From Diphasiastrum complanatum (lineage: Eukaryota; Streptophyta; Lycopodiopsida; Lycopodiales; Lycopodiaceae): a stretch of DNA of 64,000 bases. The notes beneath the pieces were generated by a model. The model worked only from the letters and a program-made list of their open reading frames with translations. It did no database searches and was not told the DNA's origin. Positions within the stretch are counted from its first letter, which is position 1. Each line of letters begins with the position of its first letter. The stretch lies in the NCBI GenBank assembly GCA_029204225.1, contig CM055114.1, forward strand, positions 14,517,371-14,581,370, given 5' to 3'. Positions 47,168 through 59,951 of the stretch are shown in pieces. Both the position numbers and the translations under genes were made by a program.

Positions 47168-49193
47168 TTACTGAGAAACCGGGTGGAGTGTACACTGTGA
47201 TTCAACAATGCTTTCCACATCCCAAAGAAAAGAACCAAAAGCCACCGCTTCTAGCACCAGCAGTTTGAGTTGCAAGGAAGTAAGATGGATGTTGGCCTTC
47301 TGACCAAATGGGTCCAGTTCCACCTCTAAATCTGGCCTACCAAACAGAGCTTCAGCCTGTTTCTCAATCACATCCAAGGTCTCCCTGTAACGCAATGTAG
47401 CGTACTGATCCAATGTCTGGGGGTCAAAAGATGACACATAGGCTTTCAATTTCCTAAGTTTTGCATTTAACTCTCCATCTGACTGCAGACCACTCGTCCC
47501 CTTGAATCTGTTTAGTCCAGAACTTACAAATATTTCATTTGATCCTCTTGCTTCTCCATCTCCCCCGTACCTAGACTTTTGAATTGGATCATCTACCTCA
47601 TGCCTTTGATTCAACCCTGAGGCCAAGTGTTTCATCCTCCGTTCTAGTTGGAATCGTTGATCTACTCTCCTTATAAAGTATCCGTACACAATGGAGCTAG
47701 CATACAGCTGGCCAACACGAAATCTGCTAATCTTCACCATGGTACCTCCATCATGTTTAAGTGAAATTCCTTCCTTACCTTCAATCACTGAATAGAGATG
47801 GTCTTTAATCATTTCCAAAGCTTCGGAAGAATGAATCATTTCAAGCTGCTTTTCATCTGGAGGACTTCCAATGTTTGCAAGCACGTCCTTATTTGAAAGG
47901 GAAGGGGTAAGAGCAATGCCAGTCTCAACAAACTTCTGCACCACCAGGGCATACATGAGCTCCTTTAACACCATACATCTTTCTCTTGCTTTTACATCAG
48001 CTATTTTCCTGTCAAGTAACATGAACATGTCATTGTCAAAATCCTGGACTAAAACAGCCTTCTGCAGTATGTGACTTACCATAATTTGCTGATAGACATA
48101 AAGGGTATTCACCTGTATAGCGTCAGAAGGTGCCCTGAAACTTTAGGCAGCTCTTGCAAAGCAACGTTCTCCTCTGCAGCAAGCTGCTCAAGTTCGTGAT
48201 CTACAGCTGAATAAAAAAGGTGGGGATTGCTTTGAAGCATTGACACGAGATACTGCCCTGCTGGTGACTCTAGCTTCAAGGGAGCAATTGATGTACTAAA
48301 AGTGGCTCCACTATTGATGATTCTGCTACTTTTTGGAGAACTGGTTTTACCACATTGGGTATCCTTAAAAGGAGGGGTAGATTGCCCTTTGGGCACCTGA
48401 TCATACATCTGATTACATAGATTAGTTAGCAAATCTTGAATCCATAAAAGCACTTTCCAGAAAATTCAAAGGTCAAGAGATTGCTAGATCTAAAGACCTG
48501 CATGCTCCTTGAACCTAAAAAGGACGTTGTTAGTTGCAACGTACTGAACTATCAAAATTTGGATGTGCTTACAAACACTTATCCGACTCTATCTGGGAAT
48601 ACGATCCAAACATCAGCAGTATCAGGCAGGACCCTTTAACTGCAGTACCTTACTAGCGAGGTTTTGAATCAGCTCATGCATTTTTTACCATGGGATCTAA
48701 GAAATGCCAATGAAAATAGCACGCGCTTCTCATTGATTGCAAAAGGAATAGAAAATCTTTCTCCAAAAAATATTCCGTTTTCTAGTATCATTCCCTTGCT
48801 GAAGATCGAAAACTCTAGCTGTGGACCCATACAAGATTGGGAAAGGCTTGTACAATGAAAACCATAACGTGCAACAAGTCAAGGAACAAGATCCTTGGAT
48901 CGAAGAAAACTCGCCGACTACCCTTAATGATTCGCAGCTTTGTGTACGAAGGCTGGGAATGCGGTGAATAAGAGGCAGTTTACAGCTAAATAAGATAATT
49001 GAAAAACCCAATTCTTAAAAAGTAGTTGACAGATACTTACCATTAGAGTTTTTGGCGACCGATAGAATAAAGGCGAGAGGCAGGTAGACACAGTAGGCAA
49101 TGGAATGGCCTCGTCATCAATCTTAAGACTGGGAAGTCCACAAGGTAAAACTAGCCCGTTAGTGGATCGTACAGCGACTGTAACGCTCAGCAT
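47168..49193 (-). CDS. DUF760 protein, UV-B-induced At3g17800-like, plastid-targeted
   Basis: Three exons, 49193-49041, 48408-48113 and 48008-47168, join in phase to a 429-residue protein, near the length of its Arabidopsis relative. The N-terminal part is rich in Ser/Thr/Pro without acidic clusters up front, as in chloroplast transit peptides (inference). The DUF760 core shows PLKLESPAGQYLVSMLQSNP, ELMYALVVQKFVE, VGQLYASSIVYGYFIRRVDQ, SFDPQTLDQYATLRYRE and the C-terminal LEAVAFGSFLWDVES. The family has no known biochemical activity; Arabidopsis members are plastid-localised and UV-B responsive. An extra exon inside the 632-nt first intron cannot be excluded, but the direct join keeps the frame. 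No inactivating change was seen. Confidence 0.9.
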
Positions 49194-50400
49194 CTCGTCG
49201 ATCTAGGTGCCAAACACAAGTACACTATTCCTTCTGGAATTTGCATATGGCTATGTGCATAGCATCCTTTCAAAAACTCTTCTCAAGGCAACAACTCCAC
49301 ACCATCTTTGTCTTAATGACCACAGATCAGGTTCAGCCTCCAATGTTATCACCAGATATCAAACCGCACTAGTTTGTCGGAACTAATGTTGTTGCACTTT
49401 CACAAAGTATTGACCGCTAAACCAACATAAGGATAACCTCAAGCAGCCTTCAGCTCTCCTTCAAACAAACATCCATGGAAGCAACAGGCAACATTATTGA
49501 CAGAAATCTACCGGGGTTCCGAGAAATCTAAGCGATTTCTCACTAAAATCTTCCCTAATTGTCATCACATCTTGAAATTACATAATTACATACCGTATGT
49601 AAGACCTATGATATAGATCCCGTTCCGGTATAGTCGTGTAAGGACATTACGATAGCGAAACCTTCTTGTACATCTTGTATTAACCTCAATGGCAACAATT
49701 ACCACAAAACCGACAAACCCTCTGTGTGAAGCCGTGCCAATAGTCACCCATTAGCTAAGCCTGAACCACATCTTGCAGATTCCACATCGTTGAACTTCCG
49801 ATTTTTGGGAAACAGGCAATCCAAAAACAAAAACGTGATCTAAACTGCCAGGAAATACTCTCGCATGTCAGAACCGAAAACGTGGGAGATTGCAGAAGCC
49901 CAAAATCATCCGAATGCATAAAAAGGCAGGATCACATGCAAAGAAACCTTTCAAGCTTTGGCGACATCCCCATGTTCTCCTCCTCCTCCTCCTCGTACTG
50001 CTCCCTCTCCCTCATCAAAAAAGGATGGCTCGCAAAAACAGAGTGCAAAACAGAGAGATAAGATCCAGAGATGGAGTACTCGCGAAATGCATGCATTAAT
50101 AAGAGATGGTGTTCTGTGCAATTTCTGTTGGCAATTTATGGCTGTAAATCATAAATCATTAAAATTTAATTGTAAAACCATGTCCAGGCCAGTTTAGAGA
50201 GCAAATATGTGCTTGCCACCAACAAATATGATCTCCCTCCCACTCTTCACATGACTGGGGCCACTTGTCTTCATCACCCCATTTTTTAAGGTTCATAACT
50301 TAATACCTTCGGCATGATGACTCATCTTCATGCTATTTATTCGGTGACACCTCACACAAATCTTAGTCGGGGTGAAGGTTCTCTCGGGGAAGATCCTTTG
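49194..50400. other. Upstream region of the DUF760 gene; no other gene
   Basis: Should contain the promoter and 5' UTR of the minus-strand gene ending at 49193. I could not assign a TATA box or start with confidence. A short CTC repeat lies near 49980. Short frames at 49890-50197 have no recognisable domain. Confidence 0.4.
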
Positions 50401-50749
50401 GTGAGGGTGATAGCCGCCCGAGGCGAAAGGCCCTTCTCACGGCGGAATGGCCAAGGACGTCACCTTTCTTCGACGTCAAAACCTTTTTTTCATGTTTTTG
50501 CCATAATCTTATTTTTACCTTTTTCATGAAGGAAAGGGAGGTGTCTCCCTGCGCAGAATTTACGCACCTCCCTGTCTTTTTTTTCTTTTCAACTTTAGTT
50601 GGAAGGTGCATGTAAAGCAAATTTATGGCAAGAAAACATAAATAAAAAAATAAAAAATTGAAATTATGGCATGGAAGTACACCTTGTGGGGGCATTCCGC
50701 CCAAGGAAGGGCTTATGCCCTTTGGCTACCACCCTCGGGCCTCACCTAA
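50401..50749. mobile_element. MITE-like element with imperfect inverted ends
   Basis: GAGGGTGATAGCC and GGCGGAATGGCC at the left recur inverted at the right as GGCTACCACCCTC and GGGCATTCCGCCC. The arms are about 55 bp and roughly 75% alike, the interior non-coding. No target duplication was identified. Confidence 0.45.
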
Positions 50750-53029
50750 CGGCCATGGGTCGACAAACTGGTCCTAAAGTAATTTACAGAGGCTCTGGCA
50801 ACAAGCGACAAGACTGGCAAATTATTGTAAGGACTCATCCTCCCCATGACCATTTTATACAACAGAGACTTGTTTTTAAAGTGTTATGGTTATCTAGGAA
50901 GAAGCCTCGTGGTGCTTTATCCATATGACATTACATTTCACTTTAATAAACTAATCATGTTCAAAAGCACTTGTAGATATTTGAATAGTAGCTTGAATAT
51001 GCGTCGAACAAAATTGAAACTAAACTTATTGTCCATAGTGCTAGTGTTTACAAATGGAGTATCAAAAGATAAACCTTGTATCTGATGACGTTATATTACT
51101 TTAGTGACATCATAAGGTTCTAAAGATCCTAAGAACAAGTGGAAAATGTCAAGGAAGAACCTCAAAAAAGAGACCCTGGTCACTTCATGTGAAGTTTTGG
51201 AAGCTTTTGGTATGCACCTAATGAAAATCATAAATACCTAAACAAAAGGCCATGATTGAAGATTCTAAAACCAAGGCCTAGGGCCTATGGAGGGAAATGC
51301 TTGTGTGAAAAGACAAGAGCATCATATTTGCTTCCATTCAACTTAGAATTGGAGCGTAGGCACGTGACTTCAAGGGTGTCTATGAATTTAATTCAATTTA
51401 GAGCTGGAGTGTAAGCACATGATGGGTGTCCATGGTTTTGTTCATGGGGTTACATTTTAACTTTGTAAATGGTTGAGTTTTCCATATTATTGCAAGTCAA
51501 TAAATATACCACGAAGAGTCAACGACAAACTTAGATTATTATTTTTGTCTAAGGTGAAAATTGCATCGTTTTATGGCCAAGGTAAAGAGAAAAGAAGATA
51601 AAAGACAGTCTTGTTTGACTCCACATCTTACATGCAGTATTTTGGAGAGTATTGCTTGAAAATAATAAGTTAGATCTCATAACCAACAAAAGCTTCAATC
51701 AAGATAATGAAGTTAGATGGAAGTTTCATGCTCCTACTATAGCCAAAGCAAAGCAAGAATGTTGTAATAAATTACAAAGGCGTTGCCACTTGAATAAAGA
51801 ATGTGATTGTTTAGGATGGATACAAGGTATTTAGCTATTTTCAAATCGGAAATGTGGCATAAATTTGTAGAAAGTAACGAGTTCCTATTATTATGCCCCA
51901 GGTAAATGTGGTTCCCTAACTCAATTTGGACTGCTAATTCGTGTAAGATTTGAGTAGACACACATCATGATTTGGTGCATCTAAAGTGTGCGCATGCATG
52001 CAAGGAAAAAAGAGGGACATGAAAATTTTGTTATTTACTATTTGCATATAGAGGTGCATCTAAAGGACCAAGTTTTTGCAATAAGGTCTTTACCAATGTG
52101 GCAAAGTTTTTGTGTGCACATACTCTTATGATTTAAGACATTGACTTTTGCAAAAAAAATCCATTAATCAACATGAACACAATATTGCCTTTTGCAAGGA
52201 AATGTCAAAAACTTAAGTCCAATATGTCCAAGGCTTTGAGAAAGGCTAACTTGTCATTCATGTACAAAAACTGTCAAGGCTCAACTATTCAAACTATTAT
52301 AGAAAATAGAGACTCCCTTTTGGTTAGATCTAACCAAATTAGGGAGATGTAAAATAACCTTCTTAATGGGGCCTTAACAACGATTTTGTATGACGTGTTG
52401 AGCTTGGTCGATGGGTAGAAGTCTTTGATGGAAATAAGGGATCTAGACTTTTGGGGTTTACCTTAATGACTCCTTCAATAATATGGTATGGTAATGATTC
52501 TTTGGAGGAGGCCCTCTTCAAGAAGCCCAAGAGGCTATCCTCTAGAAAAGAGTAGTTGATACTCGAGGTTCTCTCTCTATGTAAGTCCTTGAGTACTTCA
52601 AGTAGACCATTCTCAATAAGAGGAATATTAAGAGTTTCTCTTTGAGAGGAGGAGATCTTCTTATCAAAAGTGCAATAATCCAAGGGTCAAAATTTGATGC
52701 ATGGTAAAAGATATTTCAAAAGTAGTCAATGATAATAGCTTCTATTTGAGGGAGGGCCCTATAGGTAACAAGAAGCATGAATGTAGAGTGAAATCCTGGC
52801 AATGAATCCACAACCATAATGAGGAGTAGGGCGAGTTTGGATCCAATATATAGATCCAAAAGCATCCTGGGCACATAGATAGCCATGCATAGCCCTAAGT
52901 TCCCTATACATAGATTCATCTAGAATAGAGTCTTAAGCATGGACCAACTATTCATAGAATTGCTATTGATAACAAGTCTACACATGCATACACTATCTCA
53001 TACCTTGTCTAAACTCCATTTAGTGTGTT
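50750..53029. other. No feature recognised
   Basis: About 2.3 kb of AT-rich sequence. Frames such as 52363-52683 and 51652-51834 show no domain or codon pattern that would set them apart from chance. Confidence 0.45.
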
Positions 53030-55165
53030 CTTAGTTTCAAATGACTTATATGAAATACCGGGTGTGCAGTCGATTTTTCTTGAAGATCGAGTTCATATGC
53101 CAAAGAACCAATCCTACGTACAATCCTGAAATGTCCACAATAATGAGTAGATAGCTTATAATGCTTCCCTGTACGTAATGTCTTAGAATCTTTTGGAATC
53201 TGAAGATATACCTAGTCATCAACTTTAAAATCTCTTGGAGATCTCTTAAGACCGGTATAGTGTTTACCTAGTCATCAACTTTAAAATCTCTTGGAGATCT
53301 CTTAAGACCGGTATAGTGTTTAGCTCTATCCTGAGCACTTCGAATACCATTATTAGCCACTTGGAACATCTCTTGCATATCATGCAAAAAACCAGCAACC
53401 TTCTGGATCTTAACAGACTTCGTCTCAACATTTACTAGAGATCTAGGTTGAAAACTGTACATAAGCATAAAAGGACTGTAATCTGTAGCAGAATGTTTTC
53501 TACTATTATATGCAAACTCAACCAGTGGGAGATAATCTTCCCAATGAGATTGCCTATGAGAAACATACATTTGCAAAATATCTTCCATAGTTTGATTAGT
53601 CCTTTCTGTCTGGCCATCTGATTTAGGATGAATAGAAGAACTTAAACTCAAAGAAGTTTCTAGTTTATGGAGTACTTCTGACCAAAAGTGACCTGTTAAC
53701 TTAGGCTCTATTATTAACAAAGTCACTGGGTAGACCATACAATCGAAATAAACTTTCAACAAAGATCTGGGCTAATTCAGAAGTCTTTATAGTTGACTTG
53801 ACTGGTATAAATGCAGCTAACTTAGTTAACCGATCCACTACAACCCAAATAGAATCATTTTGTCGTTGGGTCTTTGGAAGTCCAACTACAAAATCCATAG
53901 ATATGCTTTCATTTTTTATCATGATCTAAATTTACTGAGTTAAGCAACCATTTAGATTCATTTCAGAACATCCACAACTGGAATAACACATATTGAAAAA
54001 ACTTCATACTACTTAGAATAGTTCAATATATGATCCGACAGATGTACAAAATTACTGCTAAATAATGTAACTACCTTATCACCCTCCTTGAAAGTGAGAA
54101 CATGCTTCTCAAAATCAATTAACAGAGAAGGCAATTTACTAAATAACCACTCAATGTAACCTAAGATTAAATTGGTACGGGCTAAGTCTAAAATATGAAA
54201 ATTAACTTCTTCTGTGTGTTCTTGCATCAAAACTGGGAGCTTCGAGCCAACTCTGTTCCTAAAGCTAGATAAACTTTATATCTATGATTGTTGGCTTCAG
54301 TTTCCAAGCTGATTCTTGTACAAGATGAGAATCAATAAAATTATGAGCTGAGCCACTGTCCAATAAAATACTCACTTCTTGATCTTTAACTGTGCCAATT
54401 AAATGGAAAAGTTCATTAAGAAAGAAAGAAGTAGAACTAAAAGAACATTCACACTCACAATCAGTCAGTTTAATTTCCAAAGTCTTACCATTGCCTCCTG
54501 GGAACTCAATCATGTGAGCAGACACTTTCTTCCTTTCTGGACAAAATTTCATCATATGTCCAGGCTTCTTACAAACGAAACATAAGTTCTCTTTCTTAGC
54601 CTTTTCTCGGGACATAGATTTCTTAAATTTTTTTCTCTTCAGCTTCCTGGGTTCCGATGTTGCTTGATCTAATTTGTCAAAATATTTTGCTTGGTCTGGA
54701 CCGCGCTTCTTACTCTTCCTGGTTTTCAAAGTGGTTGGAATTAGTGCAAACTGCTTCCAAGATGCCACTATTGTGGAATCATATGCTTTCACAATCCAAA
54801 ATGCATCCTTGAGGTTTTGAAGCACATTTCGCCTGCATTTGTTCTGATAGTTGGCTGGCAAATCTAGGACAAACTGCCAAGTGCCAACTTCGCATCGAAT
54901 GATGGAACCCTATTCCATAGGTCAATAAATTCCTGGATATAAGAGTCTAAACTCTTTGTACCCATCCTCAGTTCACGAACTTCAGGTAGTAGTCAACGTC
55001 ATCAGCAACCACGAAAGCTTTCTTGAAAACTGTCGCAAACGCATCCCAAGTAGTTGGCTTCACTAGTAAATCTTGCCACCACGATGACGCTTTGCCACGT
55101 AAGAACAGCACGACACTTTCAATTTTCTTCTCATCAGGAACATTGTGCAGATTGAATTAACTACT
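53030..55165 (-). pseudogene. Ty3/gypsy relic: gag, protease, integrase; RT and RNase H deleted
   Basis: Read downward: gag remains from 55165; 54861-54265 with knuckle CFVCKKPGHMMKFC and protease LLDSGSAHNFIDSHL; 54230-54009 the end of protease (LILGYIEWL). Then, after only 87 bp, integrase core (SMDFVVGLPKT, WVVVDRLTKLAAFIPV) at 53922-53701 and its end (DGQTERTNQTMEDILQMY, WEDYLPLVEFAYNS) at 53762-53268, followed by the C-terminal barrel (YELDLQE, HPVFHISHLKL) to about 53040. The whole RT-RNase H section is gone. Its 5' side abuts gene B copy 2 near 55170. Confidence 0.9.
53210..53321. repeat. Perfect 56-bp tandem duplication
   Basis: The unit beginning ACCTAGTCATCAACTTTAAA is present twice in a row (53210-53265 and 53266-53321) without a mismatch, inside the gypsy integrase C-terminal region. 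Identity shows it is recent relative to the element. Confidence 0.95.
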
Positions 55166-55175
55166 CCACTTAACA

Positions 55176-57342
55176 ATGGCAATGTTCCATTTGCATGTTG
55201 CTCTTCCGATGGAATGCACTCCAATTATTAAGAAAAATGTGAAAGTTGTAGAGAATGCTGCCACAATAGTTAGAAAATTGAGAATGAATAATCATATGAA
55301 TATAGATTTGTGGGTGGATGGATCAATTTATCCTAATGATCCAGCTACCAATTTGTGTCCAGATTTTAAGTCTGTAACCCATCTTCTCAGATATATATGT
55401 GAAGGAAATAGCAGATTACTTGGATATTGTCAAAGGTTGCAAGATCATAGTATTGGAATGCATAGCATATCTTGTTTGAATCAACAATTACAGTTTGCTA
55501 ATCAACAATTGCAACGTGCAAATCAACAATTGCTTCATTATGTGCAACACACTAGTGCTGAAAACAATGCACTCAAGAATGCTATGTCAGAGTTGAATGC
55601 TACTGTCACTACTCTTCAAGGATCAAACCAAGAAATGTTAGAATCCATGAAAAAGTTGCGATCCGAGAGTTTAAAATCTTCTGTTGATCTAAAAGTTATC
55701 AATAAGGCAATGAGGAAGAGAAAAAGAAAGAGAGTACCGATGAAGAATATTGATGACCTATCTACACATAGCGGCAATCAGAAAAAAAAGAATCCGAACA
55801 TTCAAGTATGTTGTCATCTAAACTGTCTATTTGATTTGTATATGTCATTTAAGTTTGATTTGCACTTGATAACATGCATTATTTATTTATTGAACATAAT
55901 TTGAGTTTCATATGTTTGGTGTAGATCATGTTTGGTGGCAAAGAACTATTCAACAAATCGTTCATGCATTGGATCATCTTTAAGTTATGTTTTACTAAGA
56001 AAGTCAGCAAAGAAAATGATAAAAAATGCTCGGTTTGAAAAAATGAAAAAATGAAATTGTAGAGACTGTTTTCATTAAGGTTCAATCATACTTGGATGCG
56101 AATGTGATAGAAGGTGCATGTGATGTATCTTGAATTAGCAGAAATGCTTATTCTACTTTTTTTAGAATAGTTAAAGAAGCTTTTTCCCAAGTGATGGTGA
56201 AGAAAATTAATCTTCCATGTCCATATCGGGTAAGGTTAGCAAGAAATTTTTATAATGACGGAATGTTTAAAGTAGTTGGCCAACCACTTCATATAACTGA
56301 ATTATACAAATTAGAATATGGTGAGCTCAATTACAACAATTGCAATAATATTTTCCTTGACATTGAAAATGTTCTAAAATATATTATTCGATTCTATAAA
56401 CTAGACGAACATCAAGTAAATGGAAAGATCATTATTGTAATAAAATTGGATGAATCTGAAATCATCAAGGGTCAGAAGTTGGAACGTGTGAGTGTCACTT
56501 TGATGTATTATTGAAAAACTAATTTACTTGCATATTTTACTAGCATGGAATCATAATCCAGAGTCAGTGGCTAAAGCAACAATTAGGAGGTTGAAAATAG
56601 TTCTGTCAAATGAAAGACTACATAAAGGGAATGTCACAATTGAAAAAAGTGACAGACTCTTAGGGAAAAAAGGAAACGTTCCTAATAAGCCATCAATTGG
56701 AGGTGCTAAAGCAAGAAGATTTTTATTAAATCACACATGTAAAGAATCAAGTGTAAGATACGAAATTTGGAGAGAAATTGTTCAAGCCACACGAACATTG
56801 AAAAGAAGTAATCGAGTGGAAAAGGGACAAGTGTGGACCAACTTAGACAAACTCATAGGTGTTATTAGGAAAGAAAACCTATCATCAGGAGATATGAGGA
56901 ATTTGCAAAATCATTGCACCACATTTGTAAAATCTGTACATGATTGTTGGGGAAAAGACATTGTTACTTATTACAGGGTGCTAATCTATATCATTATCTG
57001 GTACTTTTCTCATTCAGGCTTATATTTTTTTCTGCTGATGTAACTAATCAAAACTATTGTTTGCAGCACATCCTTCTTCATCATGCAACTTATTTTGCAA
57101 AGGAATATGGGAGCTTAAGTATCTGGTCATCACAAGGCATGGAAAAATCTCATTGACAAGCAAGGGGAGCATTTCATAGAGCAACAAATCATGGAGGACA
57201 CAATTCAAGAAATAAATATTTAGTTCAACTTTTTCAGTGGTTTTACAGAAGAGCACAATTTAGATATCAAGCTAAAAACTCGCCAAGTATTACGATATTT
57301 CGAAAGGCATTCAAATTCATTACAAAAGAGAGATCCTTGTAA
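55176..57342 (+). pseudogene. Element gene B, copy 2: transposase-like
   Basis: Unknown family; homologous to 27680-26936. Exon 1 (to 55805) encodes a Gln/Asn-rich coiled-coil-like region (NQQLQFANQQLQRANQQLL) and a basic cluster MRKRKRKR that could be a nuclear signal. After a probable intron (55806-55924) and frame changes, 56060-56514 holds VKLARN-like text and KLDESEIIKGQKLERVSVTL, where an Asp could be catalytic. 56541-56977 includes QVWTNLDKLIGVIRKENL and SVHDCWGKD. An 89-nt intron follows, and the last exon (57067-57342) holds LSIWSSQGMEKSH*QARGAF and VQLFQWFYRRAQFRY. A stop replaces Trp after KSH. Reading as an RNase-H-fold transposase is inference from the Asp and Glu blocks. The 5' end is probably lost at the gypsy junction. 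Confidence 0.65.
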
Positions 57343-57371
57343 TATATCTAAAATCTATTACAGAAAATTAT

Positions 57372-58929
57372 TTAATTATCATCATCATCCTCTTCAAGAT
57401 TCAGACGGATGGTATTGTCATGAAGGAATAATCTTCTTTCATATGGATCCAAAAATTCTAAATTTTTCCTCTTACTCATATCAATGTAACCCGAATAAAG
57501 GGCCATTGCAGATGATCTTTTGGTAGTCTCATTGGGAGTATAATCCAATATCTTGATAGCCAAATCTCTCTTCACAAAAAATATTTTATATATTCCTCTT
57601 GCGTACTTACGGCCTCCTAAACAAAGTGATAATGATTTGATGGCCATAATAACAGTGGTTGCATATGGATTATAAGATGAATGATATATACAAATCTCAT
57701 TATTTTGAAAGTTTTTCAAATAATGAGATAGAGAAACATCTTTTTCTCCTGGCTGATACACCTCGGACGTCTCCATGTCTCATACCAAAGGCATCTATTT
57801 CAATAGCATCCTGTAAACGAGAAAAGAAAATAAATTTAGAATGATACATAACACTGCAAACTCAATAAGAAGATTGAACAATATCAATACCAATAAAAAA
57901 TAAGAAAATTGAACAATATCAATACCAATATAATATCTACTTAGATCATAATCATCGTAATCAATGATGTTTGCTCTGCTGATGTCATGTCCTCCAATGG
58001 CCTCTACATTTCCGGAGGGGATATATCTAGCCCTAGGGGAATATCTTTTTTGAAAAAAAAAATTCCTCCTTTGTAGGCAAAGTCTTTTCATAGGCTTCAG
58101 ATTTTTCAATCATGGCCTCCAAGGCCTCATTGCCAGATTTCCAATTGCCATCTTTATCATAATCTCTCTCACTTTCAAGGTCATCATATGAGTAATCAAC
58201 AATGTCAGAAAATTTTGATAAATTTTGAGCAAAAATTGAGAGGATTTCATCCTCTCTCAGATTCAATACATCTTCTGTATCATTAAATGAAATATAACAT
58301 TTATTATTTATAAAATATAAAGGAATATCAAGTAGAGTTAATTGATTAACAGAAGATGCAGATGGAAGAGAATCAGAGAGGATTATAGAACGAGGGAGAG
58401 TTTTTTGATAATCTGAAGCCATAGAAGCTTCAGCTTCAACCCCTATATCAGTATTTGCATCATTTACATCAACTGGAGCAGGTGCAGATGCTTTGATCAA
58501 TGGAACAGTTGAAGATTCAACAGAATTATCATCTGGAATTTCAGCAGATATGTAGAACACAAAAGCCATTCCTTTGATTAGAAGGCGACATATTCTTTTG
58601 TGGATATCACAATATATATTTCTTTTGAAATGGTCATGCAGGTTAGAGTACTTTCTATTGTGTTTATGCTTAGAGGATGGTTGGGAATGTACAAGGTCCT
58701 AAAAATGAACGAAACAAAAATTATCTATATCCATGACAGGAGTACTAATAATCTAAGAAAAATGATCAAGATAAGAAATTAAATTACAACGATTCTTATA
58801 AACTAACTTATTGATATCGAAAAGAGCAAAAAAAAAATTAGCAAAATACTCTAATTTGTCAGATGGAATGTCACTGACATTAAAAAAATCCATAAGTTTG
58901 TCATCTGAGGCCATGGAGGAACTAGCCAT
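57372..58929 (-). pseudogene. Element gene A, copy 2 (unknown protein)
   Basis: Homologous to 25362-26875. Start MASSSMASDDKLMDFFNVSD at 58929; exon 2 from 58698 (after TTTTTAG) to 57926 with an IHKRICRLLIKGMAFVFY block, a middle acidic section (LSKFSDIVDYSYDDLESE) and GGHDISRANIIDYDDYD; exon 3 from 57810 to 57372 with FVKRDLAIKILDY, LDPYERRLFLHD and an acidic end. Frames change near 58030 and 57770. The stop is 30 bp from that of gene B on the other strand, so the two genes converge. The function is unknown; an accessory protein of a transposon is the simplest reading. Confidence 0.7.
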
Positions 58930-59570
58930 ATTAAATCCGATATCGGTTCAATGCGACAGATAAATATCGGTAGAAGAATAAAACAAAGTGCGCGCGTTGA
59001 TCCGATATGGTAAGGCCAAGAATGAAATTTTTTAAAAAAAATTGGTCGGTAGTGGCTGATATCGATTCAGCGCGCCAGAATGAATACGAACATACACAAC
59101 AAGGGTTGACGCGTGTCGATTCGATATCGGGAGAATGAAGAAAAACAAGAAGGCTAGAGAATTCAGAATAAAAGAACGAGAAGAATTATTACAATCTCTC
59201 GTCCTATTTAAGCACCGTAAAGACAAAAAAATTTCTTTCGAGATAATGTTCATTCAGAACATTTTCATAAGCCTTTCATTATGCATTCCAGTAATATTTT
59301 TCTGCATATGGGATATTGGATTAGCACGTCTGGCAGACGATGTATTAGCTGCATTTGGACCTCGCGCGTCGAATCGCTATTCCAGGAAAAAAATATTGTC
59401 AAAATTTTTGAAACTATTGGACCCTATATGCATGCTCAAAGCTTGATTCGAAAGACTCTTCATAATGGCCAAAGTTATGCAGAATCTATCGAATCAAGCT
59501 CTGATCATTCTTATTGCGTCCAATATCGGATGAGCGCGCGAGAATACATACTATGGTTGTCAAATGCTTT
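58930..59570. repeat. Subterminal repeat cluster upstream of gene A copy 2
   Basis: About eight imperfect copies, on both strands, of ATATCGRTTCARCGCGC, near 58938, 58995, 59060, 59115, 59312, 59365 and 59515. The sequence is far richer in CpG than its surroundings. Clusters like this near transposon ends usually bind the transposase. The outer end of the element may lie near 59600, where GGGTGAAAATCTGGCTTTTG resembles, inverted, the start of copy 1 (CTCGGATTTTCAC near 25065). Confidence 0.65.
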
Positions 59571-59756
59571 ATATGCACGTTGATTAGCTATCGGGTGAAA
59601 ATCTGGCTTTTGGTATTTTCAAAAAATATAATTATTGGATATAAAAAAGGTCTTATATTTAAAGCTTAACGTTGTCAAATTCAGCATTAAATGACAGAAG
59701 TGTGATAGTATACTTTTGTAGCATTAATTGTAGATGTGACCATACTTTATTTGAAA

Positions 59757-59951
59757 TTAAATCTGTTTAATTCGATATGGACTAATCATTTTGAAGACTG
59801 ATGGATATTTAGATTGATTTGATTGAAAAGCCTCTGAGTAATCATCATCGTAATATGAACCACCACGTTTGCAATCATTTCTGATTTTCTCTATATATAC
59901 TGATCGACGACGTTGAATTTTTTTTTGCTTATAGTTAATTGCATCCATGCG
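59757..59951 (-). pseudogene. Possible small basic ORF (gene D)
   Basis: From MDAINYKQKKIQRRRSVYIE at 59951 the frame runs 65 codons with a basic first half and an acidic-aromatic middle. It begins right beside the repeat cluster at 59.95-60.09 kb and resembles the start of gene C only in the word DAIN. It may be chance. Confidence 0.25.

Noticed and set aside
50314-50928. Short ORFs at 50.3-50.9 kb
   Set aside because: They fall within or beside a MITE-like inverted repeat and show no domain or splice support.
55176-55904. A host gene for a coiled-coil nuclear protein
   Set aside because: The frame is followed by the rest of gene B in the same orientation, with conserved blocks and an intron shared with the transposon-like copy at 27 kb, so it is the 5' part of that gene.
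58600-58782. 60-codon plus-strand ORF
   Set aside because: It lies antisense to the first intron and second exon of gene A copy 2 and has no homologous counterpart in copy 1.
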